Notes: generated by a model from the sequence alone, not told the origin. Shown: positions 1 through 11,529, counted from the first letter of the stretch. The stretch: 64,000 nt of DNA from Gnomoniopsis sp. IMI 355080 (GCA_027946555.1 JAPEVC010000186.1:1-64000), one strand, 5' to 3'. Numbers and translations are program-made.

Positions 1-78
1 GGCTTGGGGGGGGGAGAGGGTGATTGGCTCGCTCCTAAGTTATTGTCGTCCGATAAAATCCAGTGGGGTCGTCGTCGT

Positions 79-1286
79 TTAGTGATCCTGTTCGCCATCG
101 CCGTCTGGTCCAGGCACAATTACAAAGTCAGCACTTCCGCTCTCGGACCCAATGGTGCGCACGCTCTTGATGGACCTCGCGTCGTGGGGTGACGGCGGCG
201 GCTTGCTAAAGACGCTCATGTGGTGCTGATTGAGAGTGTGACTGTTACTGAGGGTGCTCTGGTGCTGATAGTGCTGCTGGTGATACTGCTGGCTGCGCAG
301 TTCCTGTGCAGAGCCCGATCCGGTGCCGACACCGCCGCCGCTGCTGCCGCCGGCTGTAGCATTGCTGCTGGTGGTGGTCATGCGCGGCAACAGCAGCTGG
401 TGACGGTATCGGGGGTATTCTGGGCCGAAGGAGGTGGTAAAAGGATCGGGAACAAACTCGTATTCACCTTCACTAGCTGTCGGCGTAGGCGGCAGGGCGC
501 CCGGGACGGCCTGCTGGCTGGCCTTTGCTGTACCTGGTCGTGAACCTCCGTGCTTCTGCTGGCTGTTTGCGTCTACGGGGACGAGGGTGCTGGCGCTGGT
601 CTGCTGTGCGATGGCGCGTCGCTCCGGGATGGAGGCCTGGGGTGCGGGCTCTTTGCCGCCGCTCTTGAGGCGCTGCTCCATCTCGCGGATGCGCTGCTCA
701 AGGGCTTCGAGCTCGGAGGCGGCGGTCTGGACGACTTGCTTGCTGTGAAAGAGGGCATTGTTTGTCAGCCTTTATTTTTATTTTTTCTTTTCCTGGTTGC
801 TCCTTTTCCTTGTTTCTGAGAAATTGATTGTCTCCCGAAGGCTGGGGCACTGTCTCGGCGATGGGTGTGGCAAGAGGATGCAGGTCGGAGTGGAGAAAGG
901 TGAGACGGTAGGGAGGATTCGCTCGCTGCGAGAATCATTTTGTGAGGTTGGCTTGGGGGCCAGGGGGGATTACACACCGCTCGTCCAGCTTGGCGTCGAG
1001 GTCGGCGACGCTGTTGTCGATGCGGAAGATGTCCTCAAGCTCGGCGGAAAAAGAGCGAGCAATAGTGCTAGAGGGGCAGCGGTCAGCAATGTGGGTTTGC
1101 ACTCCGGGCGGGCGAGCGGGCGCGCGCATTGGTGTAACAAAGGGATGAGAGGGGGAGAGAAACTTACGATTGAGGACGACGAGCATTGGGCTTCCAGTCC
1201 TTCTCGAGGTCTTCGTCGGACTTGAAGTCGACCTTAGGGGCGCCCCTTGCGGGTGCGGAGGGAGCGGTGGAGGGTGAGGAAGCCAT
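79..1286 (-). CDS. Hypothetical coiled-coil protein, three exons
   Basis: The model has three exons on the minus strand: 1286-1168, 1067-978 and 742-79, giving about 290 aa. Introns have clean GTAAGT and GTGTGT donors and CTAG and CACAG acceptors, and the phases match. The ATG at 1286 starts a short Pro/Ala/Ser-rich head followed by an acidic segment (DFKSDEDLEKDW). Residues about 40-100 are charged and heptad-like (SFSAELEDIFRIDNSVADL, then ASELEALEQRIREMEQRL), consistent with a coiled coil. The C-terminal 170 residues are low complexity, rich in Ser, Gly, Gln and His, and probably disordered. There is no signal peptide or membrane segment. I do not recognise the family and assign no function. 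The gene is a singleton; a 2.1 kb gap separates it from the terpene synthase. Confidence 0.75.
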
Positions 1287-3424
1287 TTGCGCAGTAGTTT
1301 AAGGAATGATGGGATGGGCGATGTTCGATGTGGTGTTGGTCCAAGCTGCGTCGAGCTGGTGCAGTAATAGAGGCTGGTGACAGTGGCAGTTGTCGTAGTG
1401 GGGACAGGTCAAGTCAAGTTCACAAACAAAAAAAAAGGTTCAGAAGCGAAGAGGATGATGGATGGTTGGTTGGAGGAGAGATGGGGTTTGTTGCCGGGAC
1501 TGGACGAGCGAGGTTGTATGAGCGACGATCGGTTTTATGAGGTGTAGTTTAAGCGAAAGGGGTCTCCGGTCTCACTGCCACTTAGTCTACTGGCACCCCC
1601 CTCCTCCCCCTCCAAGCAACCAAGCATTGGTGTGGGGTGGGCTGGCACTGGTTGGGCACCAGCACACACTGACAAGTGATCACCACATCAACCTACATAC
1701 TTTGTAGTAATCATACAATTAATTACCCACTACGTACAGAACTTATGCGCTCTGCCTTTTGCAAATGGCAGCTGATACTGACACCCCCACTGTCCTGTCC
1801 GGTCCAATGGGGCATCCCTGTCCCATTCTTTGCTTTGGGCTTCCCGCAATGCCAACGAAGAAAAAAGTTCCCGGTCCTTGCAATGGAATGCGGCCCCTGA
1901 CACTTGCTTGCACTTTAGGTGCCTGCTATGGTAAGCCCCGATGTTGGCCTGGCAGCGGAAGGCGCATGGCCCTGACTGACAGTGGGTCCCGACGTCCTTT
2001 TTCCCTTAGGTGCCGCGCATAATTTAGAAGCAAGACGCCGGCCGTACGTTAGCGGCAACTATTGTTAGCCTCGGATATGTGCGCCCCCTAGTTCTTTCAC
2101 CAAGGGTCTCACTCTTTCCCATGTCTCTCTACTACCGGTTCATTCCCGTCTGACAGCGTCCGGAATGGTTTGTTTGATGAACATCTGTGCTTGTTGACTC
2201 GATGCTCCTTTCTTCAGAGCGATTCAGAATACCTATCAGCTTCTTTGGGTGGCAGGTTGTTCTCTTTCTCTTTAGCCTATACTGTACCTGGTAAGAATCA
2301 TTAGATCCTACCCTACATAGTACTCGACCAGCTTACCAGCCCCGGTGGCGCCAATGATCGCCAGTATTGTCTTGATATTGCAGGAACAAGCCGGCATGCG
2401 CGAACATGATGTGCAACTACGGGACACGCGTGCGAGTCAAGTGCCAACATTCATCAACGGTCATCTGTTGAGTTGCCGCCCTTACTATCGTAGTCATTCT
2501 GCTACAGTGCTACCTTGTTATGTAGCTTTGGCCCTCTTATCTCGACTCATCAGATGCTCCGGCCCTGATGACGACCTTTCCGAATCCTACGCTCCCGCTG
2601 ACCATGTCCACGTTGCCCAACCCAAACTAGAGAACCAAAACCAAGGTTCGAACGACATAGTTCATCCACGCCACTCAAGTTTGGCCACCGGGTCTGAAAC
2701 AAGCCCTCAAGTAAGCCACAAGGCAAAGGTCAAGCATACATTTCACCTGCAGTCATTTCATGCTTTCAATGTCGCGTGCCAGGCAAGTAAGCAAGAAACC
2801 GGGAAGAAAAAAAAAGAAGAAGAAAAAGGCAAAAAAAGCTTCATCGACCATCGCACGGTCTCCATCTGACGTATGTCACGTAGTACTGGTTCATTACCCC
2901 ATGCAAACCATAGTGCATGAGGTATTCCAGATGATGCACTCCTTACTTTCTGCACCGGTGATCATTTCCTCTTCTTATCTCCACCCCGGGATCGCCAGAT
3001 CTCAAAGCATGCGGCTCTGCTGGCTCAGCCTCGCCTCCTTTTTGGCCTGGCCATACCCATACTTCATCCCTTCCATCGCCATCTATTATTATCAATGCGT
3101 AGTACATAGTCCATCAGGTGGTGTAGCCATCACGTCTGTTGACATTTTTCTTCTCTACTGTAGATTCAAGACGGCGATGTACTCTTTCCCCAAGATGGGG
3201 ACTTTCTGATGCTGCTGATGAAAGTACATCGCATGAGGCGCATGCTACCGAGGTAAGTAAGTATACAGCACATCTCGATTGCCATGAGACGGAAAAAGTG
3301 AGTGCGGTCTCCACGACAGTTCATCTTGCAAATTCGCAAACACCACACTATTTAAAACAAGAGACCAATGACAATGCCCTCCTCTCTGCTCTTCGTTTGA
3401 GTCTTTGACGAGCTACCTCTATCA
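1287..3424. other. Intergenic region, no gene supported
   Basis: This 2.1 kb lies between the start of the coiled-coil gene and the 3' end of the terpene synthase. It contains pyrimidine-rich stretches and an A/G-rich run near 2806-2836. The longest open frame (about 2345-2869, +) lacks splice-supported extension and recognisable protein features. I see no gene here. Confidence 0.6.
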
Positions 3425-5076
3425 TTATCGGCAGATCGGTTCAGGCATCCGGCAGACCTCTCCACCATACCGCCTCAACATGTGCGAGACGAAGCAATGC
3501 CCGCTCGACTCATCCAGCCACCCATAGACAACCCGCCATTCCTCGTCTTGCAGATCGTTTTGGAGGCGCGCCATCTCCCCGTAGATATCCGATTCTACCT
3601 GAAGCTGCAACCCATAGGCAAGGGCCTTTGCCCGTTGCCCGTCGGCAGGTAAGGACAAAAACTTTCGAATCATCTCCACGATGTTGGCGAACATTTTCGC
3701 CTCTCCCCTGATGGGACACGCGGGAAAAGTTAGCAGTGGAGGTACTTTGGGGGCGGGGGGCGTTTCCAAAATGCGCGTGTGGGCAAAACACCAGCGGCCG
3801 GAGTTGAAGCATCCCTCAAAATTTTGGCGCTTCTGAGTCTGATGCAAGCAGTAGACTTCAGGTTTGACTTACCTGTGATACGCCACCTTTTCCTTTTCAT
3901 ACGACGCGAGATCGTTGACGTACACAATGTGATCAGAGAAAAGCTGATAGAGCTTTGCCAATCGTGGATGGAGTATGTCCACCTTGGAGTTGAGCGAAAA
4001 TTTGACACAGGCCAAGGTAAAACTGGCAAAGATGTAGTCAGTTTTCGTCAATGAAATCGACTCAAGAAGATCGTTAGGTATACGCAACGAATCCTTACCG
4101 AACAGCCGCATCTTCACGCCTCCATTCGAGGAATTCTTCCAGATTGTCAAAATGGCTCTTTTCCGGGCGGGGCAAAGTGATAAAGTCAATTGTCGCCTGA
4201 AGAACCTCCTCGCCGCCCGTGTCACCAAGACGGCGAAGACTCTGGACCGTGTCATGCATGGCTTTCTGCAATGCTGTGATTGGTGTGCCTTGGCCGCCGT
4301 GTGTTCCCATCAAATGGGCGAGGAAAGCTTGCTGCAATGCCGGGACCTGGGGGTTATGGACGGTGAGGTGTGAGCAGCTCATCCTCTGAGAAAACGCAAC
4401 GTCGGGTGAATTTTACAGTTTAGGGGGAAATGGCCCACAAACCTCATGGTCTTCACCCTGCTCTTGGAAGTCTATATGTAGCTTGTGTCAAAACCTTGAT
4501 CGTACGAAAGATGAGCATTCTTGAAAGTCACCTCTTACCATCAAAAACAACTACCCAAGCACATACGACCTCAATCAACGCAGCTCTCTCCTCGTCCGCA
4601 TGCGGAAGCATGTAGATAAAGTGCCTCAAGAAATCGTCTGCCGCTTTATGGTACATCTTGGAAGCCACTTGGCTCAGCGTAGTACCATTCTTCAGCGTCT
4701 TGCCCGGGAAGGTGTCGTCTTGTGCAAAGAGCTTGATCGAGTCGAGGCCGACAGCCAGTGAATTTCTCCAATGCTTGTTTTGCTTGGGTCTGCCAAAGGA
4801 TGTCCGGTGAGGGAATCCTGCCGAACTCGGACAAAGCTCGATGGCATTCTCACTCAAAAGTGTGCCCGTGGTGTTGGGAGCACCGTTCGCTCGGGGGCCC
4901 TGGGGCCCAGTCTTGGGGGCCTGAAGAGTCCTGGATGCGGCGAGTTGACTGAAGATACCCTCTAGGCCATCTAGATAGTCATAGCGGTAATTGATAGGGA
5001 AAATGAATGGCCAGTCACTGGCTTTGGCGATATCGCTTCGCCTCGTGATATCATCGTTCGGCTGTGCGTCTCCCAT
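3425..5076 (-). CDS. Class I terpene synthase (sesquiterpene cyclase type)
   Basis: Predicted to ionise and cyclise a prenyl diphosphate, probably farnesyl diphosphate, in the cytosol. Five exons (5076-4539, 4471-4443, 4385-4099, 4022-3873, 3707-3425) give about 428 aa, slightly longer than trichodiene synthase-type enzymes. Key sites appear only after splicing. The Asp-rich motif D179-D180-F-Q-E183 is made by joining exon 1 to a 29-nt exon 2. The NSE metal triad is N321, S325, E329 in YVNDLASYEKE. Arg residues in EWRRED lie about 43 upstream, and an R414-Y415 pair lies near the C-terminus. These are the class I Mg2+/diphosphate-binding elements, and overall spacing resembles fungal longiborneol or trichodiene synthase relatives. 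The ATG at 5076 is chosen as the first ATG in the open frame. It diverges from the P450 across an 873-bp shared promoter region. Product identity cannot be read from sequence. Confidence 0.85.
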
Positions 5077-5949
5077 ATCGACCACTGGATAGGAAGTGTG
5101 CTTTTTCTCACTGGAATGGATTTGCTTGCGATCTTCAGGAAAAGACTCTGATTAGTCTGCTTGCGATTACAGAGCAAATTTTTAATTTTATTTGCGTTGA
5201 AATCGAGTGGATTTCTACTTGTATATACACATTCGAAACCAAATAGCACGGTGTTAACATAACTTTCCCCCAAGAATACCTAAACCTCGTGACGAGAAGG
5301 TGTCTGTAAGCGCGGCAAATCCTTATTGATAAGATCCTAGCCAAGGGTTTCGGTATCAGGGTCCTTTTATGGAACTTCGAAATATGAGGCCCGAATAGAA
5401 GTAGTGTAAAATTATATGCAGTCTTCTACTGCTGACAGCCCTGGAGTTGTCGTGGTCTTGCTGAGCGCCAAGCCACACTTATTAGTAAAAACTGGATGTG
5501 CGGCGCTTGGGTCATGCGAGCCAGCAAATCAAAGCATCACACTCTTATCGTGAGATACTAGAACGAGGCATAAGTTTCAAGGCTGCCTATTAACTATCAA
5601 GGAAAAGTCAAATTTTGCTGACGAATCTGAGAAGCCTCGAGGCATGCGATTGACTCCTCCGTTAATCACGTTGGGGTACGATTGAAGGGCGTCGTGATCT
5701 TTGCATTAGCTTGGTGATGGGACAAGGATTCTGTATTTGCAGTTTCAACTCCCCGAGGTCGGCTGAATTTCCTGATAATTGTGAAAAGATACCTAAGGTA
5801 GCTAACTGGAAGACGAGCCTGCCGAGTAAAAGAGGGAACGCTATGGAAGAAACAAATAGCAGTGTCCTGCCTTCTATAAGCAGTTGATTTTCCACTTATA
5901 ATCATTTTTGCCTCACTGCGTGGGAGTTACTGCAAGCGAGAAACTCGCA
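5077..5949. promoter_or_regulatory. Shared divergent promoter region of terpene synthase and P450
   Basis: This 873-bp AT-richer segment separates the start codons of two head-to-head genes and must hold both promoters. No clear binding-site palindrome or canonical TATA box could be assigned with confidence. Co-regulation of the pair is an inference from the arrangement. Confidence 0.5.
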
Positions 5950-7780
5950 ATGTCTACCGACGCCTGGCCTGTCTGGTTTGCTTCGGCTGTGATTGGTGTC
6001 GCTTTTCACCAAAGCTACGCACGGCACCAGGAAGTCGACTTCAGCTCATGGCGCATCGTTAGCATATTCTTTCTCCTGAACTTTGCTCTCTGGTACTATC
6101 TTACCAATTTCTTGAGACAATCTCCACTGGCAGCCATGCATCAGGTGTTGGTTACCGGCACAATATTTGTTACAGCTACAATTTGTTCTGTCTTGTTATA
6201 TCGTGGGCTATTCCACCGTCTTAGGCATATACCAGGCCCCATTTTAGCCCGACTTAGTTCACTATACTTGCTTGTCAGAGTGTTTATCGGCCTGCAGACT
6301 CACCTCGATCTAGAGAACTTGCACAACAAGTATGGCGATGTTGTCCGGATAGGTTCGTTGTCTGTGATGAGCCTTCACCCTTTCAGACTAGCAGCTCAAG
6401 TTCTTCCTTCTAGGTCCGCGTCAAGTTTCTGTTGCTAGAGCAGACGCCTTGCCATATATTAGTGGTCTCGTCAAGGCTACGTTCTATCCTGCTCAGCACA
6501 CATCTATTGATACTAGTCGGACGGGTCTGATCTGTATCCGTGATGTCGCCGATCACAAAACTCGACGACGGCTGTGGGAATTGGCCTTCACAAAGAAAGC
6601 TTTGCAAGGACAGAATGATGGTATACAAAGCTTGGTCACCACATTTCTCGGCCGCTTATCCAGTCTTGGGACCCTGAATGTTTCCGAAACCTGTATACTG
6701 CTTGCCTTTGATGTTATGGGGGTCACCGGGTTTAACCGTTCATTCGATGGCGTCGCTCAAGGAAGGGCACACCCTGCCCTCAAATCCCTTCATGGGTCTC
6801 TTCCCATTTTTGGTCGTCTTCGATTCTCACCGTGGTTGCTGCACATGCTGCTGCAGATACCTGGAGCGGCTCGGGGCCTTGATCCATTCCTCAAGGTCTG
6901 CCAGGATATGCTCCAGGACAGCCGGGATGCCTATGAAGCGGCGAAAGCTACAAGGGACAAAGACGACTCTATGTACATGGAGAAGCCGCGGGACATTATG
7001 ACTGCGCTGTTGTGGGCCGTCGATGTCAAAGACCCAGGCGCGCCGCCTACTGAGGAAGCCCTGATTCTGGAGAGCCGAACCGTTATCCACGGCGGGACAG
7101 ATAACACGGCCAACACGATGACCAACGTCTTGTGGTTCCTTGCTGCCCATCCGGCGGTGCTCCAGGAATTACAGCGTCGACTCGACGCTAATTTCCCACA
7201 AGGCGCTGAGACATTCGACTACTATAAAATGACAGAGGCGACGTCCGAATGGGTGAACGCTATCATTTACGAGACTCTTCGGATTAGACCACCGGTACCA
7301 AGCTGGACGCCCCGGGTAACGCCACCGGAAGGACTGGTGATTCCTGAGTCCCGATATGGACCACGAATCTACATCCCTCCGGACGTGGAAGTCGGGTGCA
7401 ACCCTTGGATTATCCAGAGGGATGCTAGGTGGTTTGAACGGCCCATGGAATTCCTCCCGGAGCGATGGACCAAGGAGTCTACCTTGCGTTGCGAGAGAAC
7501 TGCCTGGTTTCCCTTTTTCCAAGGCAAGTGAAACGGTGTATACGAAGGGCCCGAGACGTGACTCTCGAAATGCTGAGAGACAGTAGGACGAGATGCATGC
7601 GTCGCCAAATCGTTGGCTCTGCATGAGATTCGCAGTGTGGTTGCTAGGGTCGCGCTCCAGTTCGATTTCGAGTTCGCTGCCGGGACCGAGGACGACTGGA
7701 GACCGTTCGAGTCGAAGATATTGGACGCGTTTACTTCTATTCTGCCACCACTCCAGATCACATTCCACTCAAGACGGTAG
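5950..7780 (+). CDS. Cytochrome P450 monooxygenase, likely terpenoid-tailoring
   Basis: Heme-thiolate oxygenase expected in the ER membrane, using a P450 reductase partner. Exons 5950-6352, 6414-7523 and 7584-7780 give about 569 aa. The N-terminus has several hydrophobic segments before the proline hinge RHIPGP, a layout seen in fungal secondary-metabolism P450s such as tryprostatin B 6-hydroxylase relatives. Diagnostic motifs: I-helix GGTDNTA (361-367), K-helix ExxR as E421-TL-R424, PERW (483-486), and the heme loop FQVGRDACVAK with axial Cys510. The last intron (7524-7583) uses a GC donor (AAG|GCAAGT). No GT donor gives the right phase, and without splicing a stop occurs two codons on, before the heme Cys. 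Start is ATG 5950. Divergent from the terpene synthase, so oxidation of its terpene product is inferred. Substrate unknown. Confidence 0.88.
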
Positions 7781-8478
7781 GCTAATATTCACTATGGGCA
7801 CGGGAATACATATAAAGCCTACAGCCTGTTGAGTACCCTAGGGTACCTAGGTATACAGCACCCAGCAGGTGGTCATGGGAAGTTACATAGTGGATCTCGG
7901 AGCTATCGTGCAGAACCCACCACAGGATCACTTGATCACTTAGGAAATCTTATGGTGATGAGGGTTTTCAAGATGATAGAGTGTTGAATGGAGCCCGAAT
8001 AGTAGAGTGGCATTATTAAGATTCAGTGATTTGTGTGAAGACAAAGTGATAGGTGTCCCTGTCCAATGTGGCCAAATGAGATTGGAAGTCTAGTCTGAAG
8101 TCAGTGCAGGGATTCTGGCTACAGCAGGGATCAGGGTGATTGCCCCAGGCCCTTCCAGCAGCATCTGCAGGGGTCTGGCGAGCTGCCTGCATCATCCAGA
8201 AAGGACAACTTTCTAAATTCCGACGACACTTTAGGACGACATAAATAGTTGAGGCCACATTCCCCCTTCGTCGTCCTCCGTCATACCTTGGATGTGGTTC
8301 TTAAAGGCCCCGCCATTTCCTCATCTTCGGTGTTTCTATTTCTCTTCTTGATTTTCAGCTGAGCTGCCTCCCAACACATTCTGGCAGCTATTCTCAGAAG
8401 TACTCGGGACAAGAAGCTATAACCACCCACCCACTTAAACAAAAAGGCTTGACAACCCCTCTGAATTACTCGCCCACC
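7781..8478. promoter_or_regulatory. Intergenic region with palindrome and LHS1 promoter
   Basis: A 700-bp spacer between the P450 stop and the LHS1 start. It carries a perfect TACCTAGGTA palindrome at 7844-7853, an A/T-rich CATAAATAG element near 8239-8247 that could act as a TATA-like site, and a C/T-rich stretch before the LHS1 ATG. No gene is seen. Confidence 0.4.
7844..7853. repeat. Dispersed TACCTAGGTA palindrome
   Basis: Perfect 10-bp inverted repeat, 64 bp after the P450 stop. Other perfect copies lie at 37932-37941, 46540-46549 and 49119-49128, all intergenic. Confidence 0.9.
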
Positions 8479-11400
8479 ATGGCGGGGACAATGATGTCGC
8501 CCTTGCGCATCCTCCTCTGTGCCCTCTTCTTCTTCACTGCAAATGTGTTTGCAGTAAATGCAGTCCTGGGCATCGACCTGGGCACAGAATACATCAAAGC
8601 CTCCTTGGTGAAACCTGGCATGCCACTTGACATTGTCCTGACCAAGGACTCGCGTCGCAAAGAGATCTCCGCTGTCACCTTCAAGCCCCCTCAGAATGGT
8701 GCAAAGAAAGGCGAGTTCCCAGAACGCCTCTACGGCTCCGATGCCATGGCTTTGTCCGCCCGCTTCCCCGGCGATGTCTACCCGAACTTGAAAACCCTCC
8801 TCGGCCTCCCCCTCGACGACCCGGCCGTCAAAGAGTACGCCGCCCGACATCCCGCACTACAAATCGAGAGCCACAAGGTCAAGAATACTGCGGCTTTTAA
8901 GAGCAAGGATGCGTTCACGCCCGACACACCGGCGTGGTTGGTGGAAGAGCTATTGGCCATGGAGCTGCAAAGCATCCAGAGGAACGCAGAGATCGCGGCC
9001 GACGCCGCTGGGGGCGCCACCGTCCGCTCGGTCGTCATCACCGTGCCGCCCTTCTACACAATCGAGGAGAAGCGTGCCATTGAAACGGCAGTTGAGTTGG
9101 CTGGCCTCAAGGTGCTCTCGCTGATTAGCGATGGCCTGGCCGTGGGTCTCAACTACGCGACCACCCGCACGTTTCCCAACATCAACGAGGGCGAGAAACC
9201 GGAGCACCATATGGTCTTCGACATGGGCGCAGGTTCTACAAAGGCGACAATTCTTAAGATGCAAAGTCGCGTTGTAAAAGACGTCGGGAAGTATAACAAG
9301 ACGATCCAGGAGGTTGTCGCGCTTGGCAGCGGTTGGGATCGGTCACTGGGCGGCGATGCACTCAATGGTATCATCTTGGATGATATGGTCGAGAAGTTCG
9401 TTGAGTCTCCCGCAGGGAAAAAGGTCGGCGCTACTGTTGAGGGTGTTAAGGGCCACGGTCGTGCCATCGCGAAGCTCCTGAAGGAGGCAGAGCGCTTGCG
9501 CCAAGTCCTGAGCGCCAACACGAACACGCAGGCCAGTTTCGAGGGTCTTTACGAAGATGCCGATTTCAAATACAAGCTAACGAGGGCGGATTTCGAGAAA
9601 ATGGCCGAGGCGCATGCCGCAAGAGTCGGATCCGCAATCCAGGGTGCGCTCGACATGGCTGGCCTCAAGGTCACGGACATCGACTCGGCCATTCTTCATG
9701 GTGGTGCCACGCGTACGCCGTTTGTGCAAAAGGAGCTCGAGAAGGTGTTCGGCACCGGTGACAAGATCCGCAGCAATGTTAACTCTGATGAGTCTGCGGT
9801 CTTTGGTGCTGGCTTCCGTGGTGCTGAGCTTAGCCCTGGCTTCCGCGTCAAGGAGATTAGGATCTCGGAGGGTGCTGCCTATCCAGCTGGCATGAAGTGG
9901 ACGGATGAGAAGAGCAAGGCCCGCTCGCAGCGTATCTGGACCCCTACCTCCCATCTTGGCGCTCCTGCGAAGGAGTTTGTTTTCCATAACCAGGAGGATT
10001 TCGAGGTCGAGTTCTACCAGGAGGTTCCAGCGTCTTCTTCAGATGTTACTCCCGGTGTCGAGCAGAAGGCAACCAAAGTGTTGAACACCAAGAACCTCAC
10101 CGATACTGTCACTATGATGAAGGACAAGTACCTTTGCGAGCCGAGCGACATCCAGTTCAAGCTTGGTCTGCGTCTACAAAAGGAGGATGGCGAGGTCGAA
10201 GTCACCAAAGCTTACGTCGAGTGCGAAGGGGAGGTCGTCGAAAAAGAGGGCTTGATGGACGGTGTGAAGAATCTATTCGGATTTGGCAAGAAAGATGACC
10301 AGAAGCCTCTGACAGATGGCGAGTCGACCGCATCCGTTGACGGGTCGTCTACTACCGCATCGTCAGACTCTTCTTCTACCACCGCGACCGAGTCCACCGA
10401 ATCTTCGTCCACCTCCACTGAGTCTGCCGAGGCTTCTGCTTCCGAAGAGGTCAAGGAAACAAGGAGCAGGAAGATGGTCTCTGTCCCGGTCAAGTTCGAT
10501 CTCCAGAAGGCCGGCGCACCGCAGCTCGACAAGGTCGATGTCCTGCAGTCCAAGGACCGGCTAAAGGCTTTTGCGAGGTCCGACGCAGCTCGTATGCAGC
10601 GGTCAGAGGCCCACAATTCCCTCGAAGGCTTCACCTACAAGGTCCGGGACCTGCTTGACAGCGAGGTTTTCGTCGCTGCTTCCACGGAAGCCGAACGCAA
10701 GACACTTGAGGAGAAGAGCAGTGCCGTAAGCGACTGGCTTTACGAAGGTGGTTCTGATGCTTCTACAGAGGAGCTCAAGAAGCGCCTCAAGGAGTTGCAA
10801 GACATCGTTACACCCATCCAATCCCGTATCGAGGAGTCCACAGAGAGGCCTAAACTTTTGTCTGGCCTCAAGGATGCACTCAAGCAGACGGATGAGTTCA
10901 TCAAGAACATCAAAGACAAGATCGCCGAAGCTGAAGCGTGGACATCTTCGCAGCTTGCCTCCGCCAGCTCCTCGTCTTCATCCTCGACCACCACTGCCGC
11001 CCCATCAGGCGATTTTGACGACCTCGAGGACGACACCGTCACCACCACCACGAAGGCGCCGAAGATGGAGGACGTCCTCAAGGATCGCGGCCCAGTCCCA
11101 CCTCTATACACCCTTGACGACCTCAAGGAGACAGAGAGCATCTACGCCAAGATCAACGAGTGGCTGGCCGAGGTGGAGCCCAAGCAAGAGAAGCTTGGCC
11201 CTACCGACAACCCCGTACTCACAAGTAAGGCTCTCAAGGAGTGGCGCGAGAAGCTGGACAAGGCCGGCATGGATCTGGCCATGAAGAGCGTCAAGAACTA
11301 TGACAAGAAGAAGAGCAAGACGTCATCCAAGAGCAAGAAGCCGAAGACGTCCAAAACGGACGCGCCGGGCTCTGCAGAGACGATTGAGATAGGAAAGGAT

Positions 11401-11529
11401 GGCAAGATGCCCTCGAACGAGGAGCTCGAGGAGATGATCCGCCAATTTGAGAAGGAGCAGAAGGACAGAGAGACGGGAAGTGAGGAGACGATGAAGGCTG
11501 AAAAGGAGCATGTCAAGGATGAGCTGTGA
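8479..11529 (+). CDS. lhs1: ER-lumenal Hsp70-family chaperone LHS1 (HYOU1/GRP170 type)
   Basis: Nucleotide-exchange partner of BiP/Kar2 in the ER lumen, helping translocation and folding. Single exon, 1016 aa, as expected for this large Hsp70 class. The ATG at 8479 sits in CACCATGG; a frame opening slightly upstream has no ATG. Residues 1-28 form a hydrophobic signal peptide. The Hsp70 ATPase begins at once with VLGIDLGTEYIKA (phosphate-1). Phosphate-2 is MVFDMGAGSTKATIL and the adenosine motif is ILHGGATRTPFVQ. The substrate-binding half contains a Ser/Thr/Glu-rich insert around residues 610-670, then a charged helical C-terminus with Lys/Ser-rich runs. The chain ends in KDEL, the ER retrieval signal. 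Family knowledge suggests induction by the unfolded protein response; I did not identify a response element. Confidence 0.95.
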   Translation: MAGTMMSPLRILLCALFFFTANVFAVNAVLGIDLGTEYIKASLVKPGMPLDIVLTKDSRRKEISAVTFKPPQNGAKKGEFPERLYGSDAMALSARFPGDVYPNLKTLLGLPLDDPAVKEYAARHPALQIESHKVKNTAAFKSKDAFTPDTPAWLVEELLAMELQSIQRNAEIAADAAGGATVRSVVITVPPFYTIEEKRAIETAVELAGLKVLSLISDGLAVGLNYATTRTFPNINEGEKPEHHMVFDMGAGSTKATILKMQSRVVKDVGKYNKTIQEVVALGSGWDRSLGGDALNGIILDDMVEKFVESPAGKKVGATVEGVKGHGRAIAKLLKEAERLRQVLSANTNTQASFEGLYEDADFKYKLTRADFEKMAEAHAARVGSAIQGALDMAGLKVTDIDSAILHGGATRTPFVQKELEKVFGTGDKIRSNVNSDESAVFGAGFRGAELSPGFRVKEIRISEGAAYPAGMKWTDEKSKARSQRIWTPTSHLGAPAKEFVFHNQEDFEVEFYQEVPASSSDVTPGVEQKATKVLNTKNLTDTVTMMKDKYLCEPSDIQFKLGLRLQKEDGEVEVTKAYVECEGEVVEKEGLMDGVKNLFGFGKKDDQKPLTDGESTASVDGSSTTASSDSSSTTATESTESSSTSTESAEASASEEVKETRSRKMVSVPVKFDLQKAGAPQLDKVDVLQSKDRLKAFARSDAARMQRSEAHNSLEGFTYKVRDLLDSEVFVAASTEAERKTLEEKSSAVSDWLYEGGSDASTEELKKRLKELQDIVTPIQSRIEESTERPKLLSGLKDALKQTDEFIKNIKDKIAEAEAWTSSQLASASSSSSSSTTTAAPSGDFDDLEDDTVTTTTKAPKMEDVLKDRGPVPPLYTLDDLKETESIYAKINEWLAEVEPKQEKLGPTDNPVLTSKALKEWREKLDKAGMDLAMKSVKNYDKKKSKTSSKSKKPKTSKTDAPGSAETIEIGKDGKMPSNEELEEMIRQFEKEQKDRETGSEETMKAEKEHVKDEL

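Noticed and set aside
2638..2660. tRNA T-arm-like GGTTCGAAC motif
   Set aside because: No matching acceptor, D-arm or anticodon arm could be folded around it.
2345..2869. 174-codon plus-strand open frame
   Set aside because: The start is not an ATG in good context, composition changes to Lys/Glu-rich repeats from a purine tract, and no domain is recognisable.
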